A stretch of DNA of 64,000 nucleotides, taken from Drosophila persimilis (Eukaryota; Arthropoda; Insecta; Diptera; Drosophilidae). The stretch spans positions 496,001 through 560,000 of the forward strand of contig NW_020825706.1 in the NCBI RefSeq assembly GCF_003286085.1, written 5' to 3'. Positions 37,951 to 49,259 of the stretch are shown one piece after another; within the stretch, counting starts at the first letter, position 1; each line of letters opens with the position of its first letter. The position numbers were made by a program, and so were the translations under genes. The notes under the pieces were generated by a model. That model did no database searches. It was not told the DNA's origin and saw only the letters and a list, made by a program, of their open reading frames with translations.

Positions 37951-38008
37951 CTGACTGATTGCGAATGTCAAGTGTTCGTGCTTTTCCCCACTTCAGTATT
38001 ATTTATAA
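37951..38008 (-). promoter_or_regulatory. putative promoter of the 81-aa gene
   Basis: Reading the minus strand, TATAAATA near 38008-38001 is followed about 42 bp later by CATTCGCAATCAGTCAGCC, then the ATG at 37935. The second motif is shared with the 30-kb paralogue. Further upstream both genes have a GATAA-type site (near 38066-38071 and 30772-30777). TATA-to-initiator spacing is longer than the usual 30 bp, so the exact start is uncertain. Confidence 0.45.
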
Positions 38009-40748
38009 GCCACACGAGGCCGTTGCCTCGCCCTCTGCCGTGTGCCGTCTGCCGAGTGCCGAGTGCGATAAATAGGTGTGAAGTCGGAACAGAACAACAA
38101 AACAAGCAGCAGCAAAAAACCTGAAAGTTGCATGACATGCGGGTGGGGGTTGGGGCAGGCCCAGTGAAGGAAGCAACAGGCGTTGAGAGAGGTGTGCCAG
38201 GGTAATTCTTACCTGGCCAACGCTGCGTATGCTTTATATACAGCTCTCTTAGTGCCTCCAACATGTGTTTAAAGCGCAAATTCGAGCTGAAGAGCTGGAA
38301 TAAATATTTCTGTGGACATTTAGATCATATTTCACAGCTTTTAGAGCCGGCAGAGGCTCTGAAATACCCTACTTTCCATCAATTTTGCCCAAATAGAACT
38401 CAAAACAAGTCTTCCAATATTCTTACAGCTCTATGTTGCCTGTACAAACACTACAAATAAACACATTATGAAGAGTGGAAATAACAGCAGCCACACAAAG
38501 GGTTCTGCCTGCTTCGAATTGGGTAAATAAATAAACAAGAGGCAACAAAAATTTGGTAGCAAACTCAAACAAGGGCCAGGCAAAGACAACAAACCATGGG
38601 CTAGTGTGTATCTGTGTGCAGCATATGAATGGGCAAACAATCGAGGGAAAATCAACAAGAATCCACGACAACAATAAGACAATTGCAGGCATGGCACACG
38701 TTTTGTTTGGATTTTTCAACGGAATGTTTACAAATATGTGATGTGTGGGTATCCAAAATGTTTGTCTATTTGGGGCCCAAGAGGGCACACAGGTGACAAG
38801 GGGTATCTGTATTTTGCTGCATTGAACAAAGGTACTCCAATCTTTGGCCCCCACTTAGGCGCATTTTCTTGCATTTTGTTAGTACAATATTTAGCTATGC
38901 AGCCACTCGAAAGGCCCATTCTTGTTGTCATTTGTCCAGATTTGTTGCAGAATATCATAATAATCCAAGCGTACAGCACACTGGCTCTCTGCTCGAAATC
39001 CTGCTATCTTGTACGGCAGTCAACACTCATACGCCTCGTTGGACGAGTTGCTGCACGAGTCGCTTCATTGTTGGCCTGGCATATTGTTTCACATTTTGAG
39101 GCAGCGCCACACACATACACCGAGAGAAAGAAGAGCCGGAGCCGCAGCCGGAGCCAGAGCCGTATCATATGTATGCAAAAACCAGGAAACGTGTCTGGCA
39201 CGGAACTCCACAGAAATGCCAGAGTTTTGAGATGCCAGACGATGCCGGGTTACAAATAGTTGCATATAAAGTGCTTCAAATTTAATTAAATTATAATTGG
39301 AGACTCTGTGTGCAGCTGCTGGCCAGCCGGAGCCGCCAGACAATGTGTGCGGTTCTGTTTTCAGTTTCAATTACCAACAAAATCCCAATTAAGTTACATT
39401 CAAGCGGTCAGTTATGATAGTTGCCGTCCTGCCGCCCTGCCGCACTGCTGGCAACACTCTGTCGCACTGGGCGTATGGGTAATACGTTAAGCGCTGGCCC
39501 GCCCGAGGGTCCCAACGAGGGCACAGAACGCTTAGCAGATTAGCACCGGCATTCTTTTCCTTTTTGGGGTTTTCCTTTCCGATTAAAGTGCGAAACATTT
39601 ACCAAGAACAAGGCCCTGGCCGGACCGGACAATGCCCGAAAGCCAAAATCACACACAAAAAAAAATAAAAAAGGAAATAAAGAAAACACACAAAAGGCAT
39701 AAAAGCGAAAATGTTGTGACATTTCAATCAGCATTTTTCACAACACAAACAAACATAAAAGAGAAAAGAAAACGTTAAGGCAACGTTAAGGGCCTTTATA
39801 GAAAAACATTTGACCATTTTTCATGGTCGGTGCTGCCAAAACAAGTGTCAAACGAAAATTGAATTGTGGCAAAAAGATGACAAAGAAAACCTTGGAATAT
39901 TCGTATTAAATTGTGGATTACGCGGCGTATGAGTAATAAAATTTTAAACAGCGGGTTTTTTGCAACATTAACTGCCGCAAAAGGGAAAACAATTATAAAC
40001 ACAATTTTGCGGTCGTAACCGCTAAAAAGTCGTGTTGTTTGTGGTTCAGCGTTAATTCTTGGGAATGCTATAAAAAAAAACCAGTAATATTTGTTTTCTT
40101 TGGGAAAATAGTGGCATTCTTTGGTACTACTAAACAGCGAATTGTTGGTATTTTTTGTGGGTCAGAAAACAAGGTTTCAAACAAAATAAGGGCCGCCTAA
40201 AAAGTATCTCATAACCAAAGCTTTAAGCCTAAGATTTGCGTTAAAGTAAACCAATTTAAGCTGGAAAATCCACTGACAGACAGGTAGGCAGACAGGTAGG
40301 GCTACCCTTATCCCCTGTCAGCTGAAGTGACTTGTGGTCTTTTACTGGCATTAACTTTACCTATGATTCACAGACTTCCGGTCTAGAGTCTCATGTATGT
40401 AAATCCACCGAACCCTGACCTCAGATGGAAAACTTTTAGCTGGTGCTGGAAAAAAATGGCGTTTCATTTAAATTTACGCGCCAACTTGAGTACAATAAAA
40501 GGAAATATGAAACTGTTGCCCCGACACCCCCTGCCATCCCCCCCTACTACAACATTAGCAACCTCAGCAGGAACAGCCACCCACCACCCACCAGCAGAAC
40601 AGCAAGTAAAAATGTAAAGTCCAAAAGTCCACTTAACAAGAAAATTGTTTCCATGAGCTTCCTTTTTTCCTGCCTGCCCTATGCATTAAAACCATTTCCA
40701 GGCAGGCAGGCCCTCGCTTATTATTAGCTTTCACAGTGTGGGTGTCCG

Positions 40749-40785
40749 CGTGTGTGTGTGTGTGTGTCTGTGTGTGTGTGTGTGT
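40749..40785. repeat. GT microsatellite
   Basis: GT dinucleotide tract with one C interruption, read directly. Confidence 0.95.
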
Positions 40786-41481
40786 CCATACAAAATACTT
40801 TGCACATTTTTATGACTGTGACAGTGCGACCAGAGCACCCACTCCTGGACTCTCCCGCCAGCCAGCCATGACCAGGGCCCTCTCTTGGTTTTCCCATTTT
40901 CCCATTATGTCACACCCCCACCCCCTCCCCTCCACCCCCACCCCCCACACTCACACTAAGAGGAAACCCAAACAATTTTCCCAAGAGTTTATGAGCGTGA
41001 AAAAATTTTTACTGGTTAGAGCTTGAAAAAGCGCAAGAATTTTTTTTTTTCCATCACTTTTTTGTTGCAAAATAAAGTCGCCATTTTTATGCAAAGAGAG
41101 AGAAAAAAAAAATAGTAATTAAAAATTGTTGCCTCAGAGCAAGAGTCAAGCATTTTCATTGGGGGGGGGAAAATCTTTAAAGCCAAAAGCAGGAGGAAAG
41201 GATTTAAGCATTCAAATGTCTCTCTTCAAATGGTTTTCCTGTTTTAAATACTTTTCTATATTCTCCAATAAGGTGGCACGTTTTGCCTATGAAAAATAAC
41301 CAAACAAAAAGTCACAAAAATATGAGGCATTGGATTTATTTTGTTTTATCATTCGTTTCAGTTCATTTACTTCCGAAATCACAAAACTCGTTACCCAAAA
41401 AGATGGAGTCCAAGACTCATTTTGTGTTTGTGGTTTGGATTTTTGGGTGTTTCCTTTCGCATTAGGGGGGAGCATTCCCCC

Positions 41482-41582
41482 GCATCCTCCCATCCAAGAC
41501 CAAGACCATATTCCCATCCTCCAGACCAAGACCATTCACCCATCCTCCCAGACCAGGACCAGGACCATTCACCGCATCCTCA
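41482..41582 (+). repeat. minisatellite of about 26-34 bp
   Basis: Three units of CATCCTCC..GACCAAGACCATTC-type sequence start near 41482, 41514 and 41540, with a partial fourth at 41574. Variation comes from duplication of the GACCA word inside units. Confidence 0.8.
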
Positions 41583-41940
41583 TCAGTTGCGCTTCATTGT
41601 GTTTTATTTGCTGGCGCTGTTATCGCATGTTAACACTTCATGTGAAATCCTAGTCCGCCAGTCACAGTCCTGATGTCCTTCCTCATCATCATTGGAATGA
41701 CCTTTGTATACACATATATACATATATATATACATATATCTGTATCTGTATGTATCGCAAAGACCACGCTTAGTTAGTTTTTGCCACACGCTTTGCGTGC
41801 AAAATGTCAAAATATATTTTACTCGAATTTATGGTGGAGCCAGAGCCACGGCCAGCACTAGAGGAGCTCCTTTTTCGTCTATGCATGTGGGATTTGTGCC
41901 TTGTCTTTGGCTATTTTTAGGGATTTACACGCTTATCACC

Positions 41941-41961
41941 CACACACACACACACACACAC
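41941..41961. repeat. CA microsatellite
   Basis: CA dinucleotide tract of about ten units, read directly. Confidence 0.9.
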
Positions 41962-44900
41962 TCAGGCACAGACACTCGAGAGTTCTGGCCAAAATGAAAA
42001 TATTATGCTACATTTCATTAAAGGAGACCCACGACAGACCTCATCCCGAGCTTCGTTGAATGTTTTACAGCCACTTAAAATAGATTAGCTTTCAACGTTT
42101 CGGGTTCTCGACAAAAAACGTGGGACCCAAAACAAGAAGGAAAGAAAGCAAAATTTTAGATACACTTTGAAAGGCTTGAGGCAGAAGATTTCAATCAAGT
42201 TTTGTCCACAAATGATGGATTTTTTGTAGGAATTTCTATAGAAAAAACTACTATTTAATTCTTGTATTCTGCAGGGGGTTCCCTTAAATATCTCTTAAAT
42301 TAAGGAACTAATTTTTGCCTTTCTGCCTTTCAAACATCCATAAAATCTCTCAATACCCACCGAAAGTGTATACAAATAGACAGCGAAAGAACAGCAAATA
42401 ATATATGACAAGACCATAGCTCTTGTGGGTCCTTTGGAGGGGGGAAAGGAACTCTCTGGCTCTTTAATGGAAAATCCATTGAAAACATAAGCAACTGTCG
42501 AATGATTTAAGGCTTGAAATCACAAATAGTTAGGCGTGACAGGTCGCCAAAATGGCAACAGTTCAAAAACCCCCAAGACCCCACGCCGCCAGCTGACAAT
42601 TTGATAAATGAAATGACAAAACATTTCAACGCCCAGCCACACATTTCATCAGTGTCCAATCCCCAAGGAAATGCGGAAAATATCAATGGGATGCGGAAAT
42701 TACTGGTGGCAGGCCATCATAAAAGAGAGAGGGAGAGAGGGAAATCCATCTTCAATCAGAGAAGAGGGGGGGAGGACGTGTGAGTCCCAAAGCGATTAAG
42801 AGCTCGAAAGCGAAAGAAGAGGTCCTCTCAATTGGGATCTCGTTTCAGTTGATGGCCAATCCCAAAGCCGTAGCCCTGGCCTGGCCCATATTTCATTTCA
42901 TTCGTCTTCAGGCTGCCTTCTTTTAGAGGGACCCCTCCCCGCCCTGCCCCCAACAAAAGGCCAAACTAAATATGCTCTTTCACTCCATGTGGCCCCATCA
43001 GGACAATCTGTGTCCTGCTGTTACGTCTGCCCCTATTTATTGTGCCTCCACACACAGAAAAAAAGGGCACAAAAATATTAGCTGCCTCTCAATCGTTCAA
43101 CTAGGCAAAGACCCTCCAAAGACCTCCAAAGGGGGGCACAAAAAATGGTTTGTTTATGCAAATTTTCAATGGTTTTTGCTCTTCAAAAAAAAGATGAACG
43201 AGAGCGCCTTTTTCTTTTGCTTTTAAGCGAATTGCCTGTGAAACGGAGTTGGCAGTGGAGTTGACAGCCTATTTATGAGAGGCAGGGAGAACTATGAGAT
43301 AGAGGCCAGTAATTGAAATGATTCCACGATTCAGTGGAGCTTCTTTCGAGTGGAAAATCCTTCAGGTAAGCAGCCAATGAAATATCTATACCGCCTGCCA
43401 TGGACACACGGAAATTCTGGCATCCCAAAAATATCATAAGTTATGCATTTTCATTGGGAAATTTTACTGGCATTTACCCTGGAATTTTCAGCTACATATT
43501 TGTTTAAAGCGATAATCAAATGCAGAACGCCAGCCTCATTTATCACCTGTACGAGTATGTGTATGTGGGTGTGTGTGTGTGCTAGCCAGTGTTGGGTAAT
43601 TTTGTATATTTCCGGACTCGAGCGGCAAAGGCTTGAAGCCTCTTTGTTTGTGTACAGAATGGAATTCTGAATAGCCAGGCTCTTTTTTCCCCACTCCCAC
43701 TCTGTATCGGTAGCTGTCTGTGTGAGTATCCTGTCTGGCTGTCTTTGTATTTGTGTGTTTTTTCGTCGACCAGTTGACCATTAGAATGGCCGGCCACAGG
43801 CAGGACAGGTCCTGTGCCATCATCAAAAGCGGATGCCCCTTAACATTTATAACTGCCCGCAATGACAGCATTCTGCAAAACCATTAAATGCAGCTGAATG
43901 TTGCCTCTTGACTGTACTTTTTCGGTGCCTTAAATAGATGGCAATATTTGCAAAGAGCCCACTCCACAATGACTTCTCTGCCACAGTAAATATTGTAATA
44001 ACAAATACAGTTTTATGATTCTGATGAATGATGAGAGATGAAAATATTGTGGTCGACAGTCAAGTAGGGGTTTTATGGTTTTGCTAAAGTTATTCCACAG
44101 TTAAAGGGTCATTTATGAAGTAGTTCTACAACTATCATAAAAAGTGCATGCTGTAATAATTCTGGAGATTTTGATAGCTAAAAGTCTCGGTTTTAATGGT
44201 GGAATACCATAAGAGATACCATAAATATTTCAGAGAGTGTGGAATGGGTTTAGTGATAGAGTTCTTTAGGTATATACAGCTTTATTGTTGAATTTACTTA
44301 TAAATCACACTAAAAGGCTAAAATATAGTTTTAAAAGATACTTGTGAAAGGTCTCCTTCCCTTACCCTACGGGGATCTATTAGGTATTTTTCGTCTTCCT
44401 ACCATTATCCACTTATCCACCATTTTTTAACGGTATTTTAGTATTTTTATATAAGAAATATCCCATATAAAATGTAAACATAGTCAACTAAGCTTTAATA
44501 GAGCCAAATATTAAAAATTCCGCTCATCCGAAAGCGCTGATTGGTGCTATAGAAGCTCAAAATCAAACATGAGTCAAATGGTTTGTGTTGCACTTTGGGA
44601 AAAGAGCAACTACTTAAAAGATCCAGGATCCAGATAGAAACCTGAAGTCCTGAAGTCCTTTCGCACATGCAAATCATGCTTCCAAATGCCATCGTTTGGA
44701 GGGAAATGGTTTGTCGGCTGAGCAAGTATAAAATATATGAAATTAGTAGGAAATATAATCTATAGATGAAAATATTTAATTGAAATATGAAATACATTTA
44801 TTTTAAACACGAAAAATATTTAAATGACAGGGAAAACGACTTTATTTTTACAATGTCCACTGCCGGATTAAATTATTAAAATTTCAGTGGGTTTAATTGG

Positions 44901-45140
44901 CTCCTCGTCGAATGCCCATAACTTTCTAGTACTGAAAGTTGGCACAAATACGCAATACAGAGTAAATATTGGCATTAAACTTTGCGCACTCGGCTCTTAG
45001 CTGTTTCATATACGATATACATATATCTACACAGATCCTTGACTAATTGCCCCAGACGCAGCGAAACGATTCGATTTGCCTGAAAACTTTCAAGTCTTGG
45101 GCCAAAGTTTTGCCTGGCAGACACATTCACACATTGCCCC

Positions 45141-45563
45141 ATGCCGGGTCTGCAAATAACTTTAAGGCTGTGGCAGCCACTGTTGCTGCTCCTTCTGCTG
45201 GGATGTGCCGCCTATGCTGCCCCTCAGATCCAGTTCATATCCAGGACTCGTGCGGCAGCCTGCGGAGAGAACGAGGAGATGTCCTGCCTGCCCTGCCAGC
45301 AGCCCAGCTGCACAGTGCCCAACTATGATACGGACTGCTCCAAGGACTTTATCTGCCAGCTGGGATGCGGCTGCAAGTCTGGATATGTGCGGCACGATCA
45401 CACAGATCGCTGTGTGTCCATCTACGAATGCAAGAACTTTAAGTGGATCTCACAAGACCCCATCAGGGCAAGGCGACTCGTGGCTCTGAAGCGTAAACTT
45501 CGTGTCGGCAGCTGGGGACGGGGCCGACCCCTCCGCCAGTTTCCTGAATATAGAAAACTGTGA
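45141..45563 (+). CDS. secreted TIL-domain protein (serine protease inhibitor-like), 140 aa
   Basis: A single-exon frame. Residues 1-27 form a strong signal peptide with a seven-leucine core, likely cut after AYA. Residues 41-97 hold exactly ten cysteines (41, 49, 52, 57, 66, 72, 76, 78, 91, 97) in the order of a trypsin inhibitor-like (TIL) domain, including the typical CGCKSGYVR near the end. Members of this family are small extracellular inhibitors of serine proteases or modules of larger secreted proteins. Residues 98-140 form an unusual basic tail rich in Arg and Lys, not part of the TIL fold. The stop is followed only 71 bp later by the start of another secreted-peptide gene on the same strand, and I see no AATAAA between them. 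The target protease cannot be read from the sequence. Confidence 0.9.
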   Translation: MPGLQITLRLWQPLLLLLLLGCAAYAAPQIQFISRTRAAACGENEEMSCLPCQQPSCTVPNYDTDCSKDFICQLGCGCKSGYVRHDHTDRCVSIYECKNFKWISQDPIRARRLVALKRKLRVGSWGRGRPLRQFPEYRKL

Positions 45564-45634
45564 AATTGTAGTTTTATTTCTAATTTGCTTGGCATTTCGA
45601 TATGGTATAACCAGTTGCCAGCGAAGCGTTAACC

Positions 45635-45858
45635 ATGTCAGCCGTCTTTCAGTTTTCACTCTTTTCGATTCTCTTGATTTCGATGTGCATTTGGAGCTCG
45701 TTGATCGCCAGCCTCTGGGCGGAGGAAATCGATTATGCAGAGCTAAAGGAGAAAACCAGTAAGTGCAGCGCCCATATGGAACTTTAATTGTATCATTTTA
45801 TGTGGTCTTCCCTGTAGTTTGCATTGACGATGGCATGGGCCACATGATGTGCTACTAG
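45635..45858 (+). CDS. 54-aa predicted secreted peptide, two exons
   Basis: Exon 1 is 45635-45758 and exon 2 is 45818-45858. The 59-bp intron has an ideal GTAAGT donor and a CCTGTAG acceptor. The ATG has the good fly context AACC-ATG. Residues 1-29 are hydrophobic and end SLWA, so a signal peptide cut after residue 29 would release a mature peptide of about 25 aa that starts EEIDYAEL and ends CIDDGMGHMMCY, with two cysteines nine residues apart. The end loosely recalls the C-terminal CIKDNIWIYC block of the secreted pair at 30 and 37 kb, but homology is not shown. AATAAA lies 41 bp after the stop. It may share a transcript with the TIL gene just upstream. The function is unknown and the family is not recognised. 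Confidence 0.7.
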
Positions 45859-45898
45859 GCTTCGGAATTAATTGAAAATTTGTATGTCCTAAATAAGT

Positions 45899-45904
45899 AA
45901 TAAA
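45899..45904 (+). terminator. poly(A) signal AATAAA
   Basis: First AATAAA downstream of both the TIL gene and the 54-aa peptide gene, 41 bp past the latter's stop. It could serve a common mRNA. Confidence 0.6.
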
Positions 45905-45909
45905 CGGAA

Positions 45910-48560
45910 TTGGGGTACTGCTTTCACAATCTCTGGGCTCTTCCATTTTATGACGCCACACGAAATTGTATCTTGGGAATTCTTTTTTCCGCAAACGAAA
46001 GTTTTATTGTTGATTTTCGCTGTACTCGAAATTTACGACGTCCCGACCCCAGTCTTGGGAGTACCTTCTTCGTGCTTCTGTGGATGGAGTTCATAAGGCA
46101 TACAATCTCAAATCTGTGCACACTGACCACATAAATATTAATTTAGTCGCTGTTACTTGCGGGTGTTTTACTTTCGGTTTATTCCCGTAACATTTGTCAT
46201 TTTGTTTGCCTGCACTTTGGTTTTATGAATGGAAATTACGGCTCTCTGCTTTCAGGTTTTTTTTATTGGCAGGTTTTGTTTACGTTTCACTTAAATGAGT
46301 TTTTTGTGGTTCCTTTTTTTATGGATTGTCAGGTTTAGGGATGGGCGTAAACTGTTTGTAGGGTGACTAAATGGAACTCTATTCTACCCCAAAGAACACC
46401 CTCGGTTGGAGATATATTTCCCCTCCTCTCTCCCCAGAGCAGACAATTGTTTTAAGCTTAATCCAACAGTCAATGAAATTCACATACACATCCGTTTATT
46501 CCACTAAATTAGTTAATTTCCCATTAAAATTTATATTCACATCTCCCCCTGGAACCCCCTTTATGTTTAATTCAGTGAATATTTGTGCAGCTTCATCAAT
46601 TATTTGCATATTTTATGAATTTCCATCAAATGCGAAACCCGTCTGTCTCCGCCCGCCCCCAAAAGTATGCAGCACATTTTTACATTTCCGCTTTAGCAAA
46701 ATCAAATTTTAATACTTCCGGCGCGCCGGAGGCTTTCCCCTGCGCCCATGTGCGCCCATAAATATCTAACGAATTTAGCACAAAATAATGATTATTATTA
46801 TTATATTATTACAGCACAATGGCCACACGCTGACCAGCCGCAGCGGCGGCATGAAAAGCAATTAAATTGCCGGCAAAGTGCTCTCTTACACATACACTCT
46901 TACAAATTGTTGTTATATATATTTTTTTATTGTTGCCATCTGCTCGCCATTTGGGAGCTTCATTTTAGTTGCAGTGCCGCCGCTGAAGCAACGAAAATAA
47001 AATTAAATTACCCATTAGTGGGTGGATTTTCGTCTCATAATTTTTTGTTCTTTTTTTTTGCCACACACCAAATTGTATTTAATGCGTGTGTTTACGTGCA
47101 CCATATAAATTTATTATGTTTTAATTTATTGTCGCTCTCCCTCTGTCCCCCTCTCCGTTTGTCTCTTTTGTGGAAAAGTACTGTACTTTTTAAAGCCCCA
47201 TTTAGAGCACTTAAAGTGCCACCTAACTGACTTAAGAACAGAACACTAAACAACTTGACAACAATATATATCAGAAACAAATAAATCGAACTTGCCCCCG
47301 GGTGCCACTAAGGGGATTAAGGTAAAGAGCTTCGGGACAGGACGGGACAGGACAGCACAGGATACGGCTGTGCCAGCGAGATTTTTCTTACACTTTTTTT
47401 TTTCTCTGCTGATAATCGAATTGGTTCGCTGTTGTGGCTTCTCTCTGGCCGCCTGGACACAATAAATTCAAAACTTTTGCACTCCCTTCTGGTCTGGTGC
47501 AGCTCTTTGGGGCCTTACACTGAGAGAAAAGGATGAAGAATAAGCCAGGCCAAGGACTTTCTTTGCTTTAATTTCCGGTGTAATGTCTTTAATGTAATTT
47601 TAAAGCCTTGTTTGAGATCTAATTTATTTCCAAGTTGGAAAAAATCTCAAAAACTCAGTGTAACATTTTTTCATTTCTCGTTTTTCTGGCCATTTAAATG
47701 GCAAACTTTTATGGAAACAAGCTTACACGCATTTCTGCACACCCCACACACAGGGACGGGCACACGCACAAGTTGTCGGTCCAAAAAGACTTCAAGATAA
47801 GAGTGGGGAGGGTTGGGGTGTGGTGGGGGTTTTCATGGCAACCCCCCTGGTGTCCTTAATTTCTTATGGCCAACAACCATTCCGCCCGCCTGCCAATTGT
47901 TTAATGAGCTGAGTTTCTGCCTGAGTTTTCTGTCCTGTTCTGTCCTGTTCTGTTTCGGTTCTCCTGCTCCTTCCTGCTCCTCTCGTTGCGTGTTTTGCTC
48001 ATTTGGTCTTCGGCTAAGCAGCGGAAATTGTCAGATAAGAGAAAATTCTCACAAAAAGTTGCTCATTTTAATCGAGAAACTTTTTGTCTAGTTTGATTGC
48101 TCAGAGAACAGAAACTATATGTATTCGAGAGAGCCGCCTTGCTGACTTGCGGACAGCTGAGGTCTTGTTTTATCTTTTCATTGACGCTCGGTTGTCAGGA
48201 AAATTCATAAATAATGATAACACCATCCACAGGAAAATGTTGCTGTGCCCCATGGCCCCTGGCCCTGGCCTGGCCTGGCCTGGCCTGGGGAAACTTATTC
48301 TAATTAGAAAGTTATGCGTGGCCGCAGCACAAGTTTTGTGTATTGGCAATTTTTGAATATTTCTGCGGGGGCCGCCGCCCCATCACAAAATAAACACAGC
48401 TGCTGGTAATGCCAGAAACTTATAAGACAGGCAGGGCAGATGTTGGAGGATTTTCTAGCGGTTTAGAAAAGTTAACAAAAGATGACAGAACTATCCGTGA
48501 ATGTTTTCCCAATAAAATATCCTTTCATAACCTATCCCTTAACTGAACTTCTTCAGCAGC
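45910..48560. other. non-coding DNA
   Basis: No supported gene. It holds an ATT run near 46790-46810 and CTGTCCTGTT and GGCCTGGCCT runs near 47930 and 48265-48290. One AAAGTATGCAGCACATTT motif at 46662 resembles the repeats at 35.8 kb. Confidence 0.5.
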
Positions 48561-48589
48561 GTTTGTTGCAATCACTTTATTGAAAAGGC

Positions 48590-49250
48590 GTGGTTTTTCG
48601 GTTCAACATACGAGGATGGTGTGATAAGTACTTGGCGCCAGTATCGACAAATAGATTTACTATCGTATAGTTCATTCTTTCGGACGGTTACTGGTGAAAT
48701 TTCAGCCGAATCGGACTCCAAGGTCCAAGGTCTGCAAAGTAGGCATCCGCGGCGGCGATGACCTCCTCATTCGAGTCGAATTTCTGTCCGGCGAGTGACT
48801 TTTTCACTATAAATAAATAAAAATAAATATTTTAAAATATTGGAAATACAAATTAGTCAATTTGGAGTATACGGTGGATGTGGCACCAGTGCCAAAGGGT
48901 GTCAAAGTGGAAAAAAGAAGTGGCCCTTTTTTCTTCGCCAAATGAGACGTTTTTTTCTGCAACTCGGCGTCGAATCGGTCCAATAGTTCGGTACAGTAGA
49001 GCCATCGTGTGATCGTTTTGCCCGTCTCCAAGTAGTCGATGTAGATCACACCTTGTCGTTGTGGCCATCACCTTTCCGGCCGATAAGACAGTCTTTGCCT
49101 TCTTCGGAGCACGTTCGCCGGAGAAAGTCCACTGTTTCGACTGTTCCTTAGTTTCTGGTCACAAAACTACGCAGAAACTCCTCCGGAAGTGCTCTGAAGT
49201 GGTCTCACGGTTGAATTTCTTGTCCGTATATGGTTTATTGCCATGGTTTA
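48590..49250 (-). mobile_element. decayed mariner transposon (Tc1/mariner superfamily) with broken transposase
   Basis: Read on the minus strand, pieces in different frames match mariner transposase blocks in the correct order: TVETVDF/WTFSGERAPKKAKTVLS and GKVMAT near 49150-49050, then IYIDYLETGKTITRW, LLDRFDAELQKK and HLAKKKG (about 49049-48910), then after an AT-rich interruption KSLAGQKFDSNEEVIAAADA with YFADLG (about 48800-48700). Frameshifts, stops and missing pieces occur; the stretch that should carry the third catalytic aspartate, between the LAKKK and KSLAGQKF blocks, is gone. The element cannot make active transposase. A GTGTGATAAGTACTTGG segment near 48618-48634 may be the remains of a terminal repeat. 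Confidence 0.85.
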
Positions 49251-49259
49251 TAGCATATC

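Larger units (their letters stand above)
38080..45000. other. non-coding DNA
   Basis: No supported gene. It contains a GGAGCCGCAGCC-type run at 39135-39165, a GT microsatellite (40749-40785), a CA microsatellite (41941-41961), a CATCC/GACCAAGACC minisatellite (41482-41582) and AT-rich sequence at 44150-44880. Longer open frames here are composition artefacts. Confidence 0.5.
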
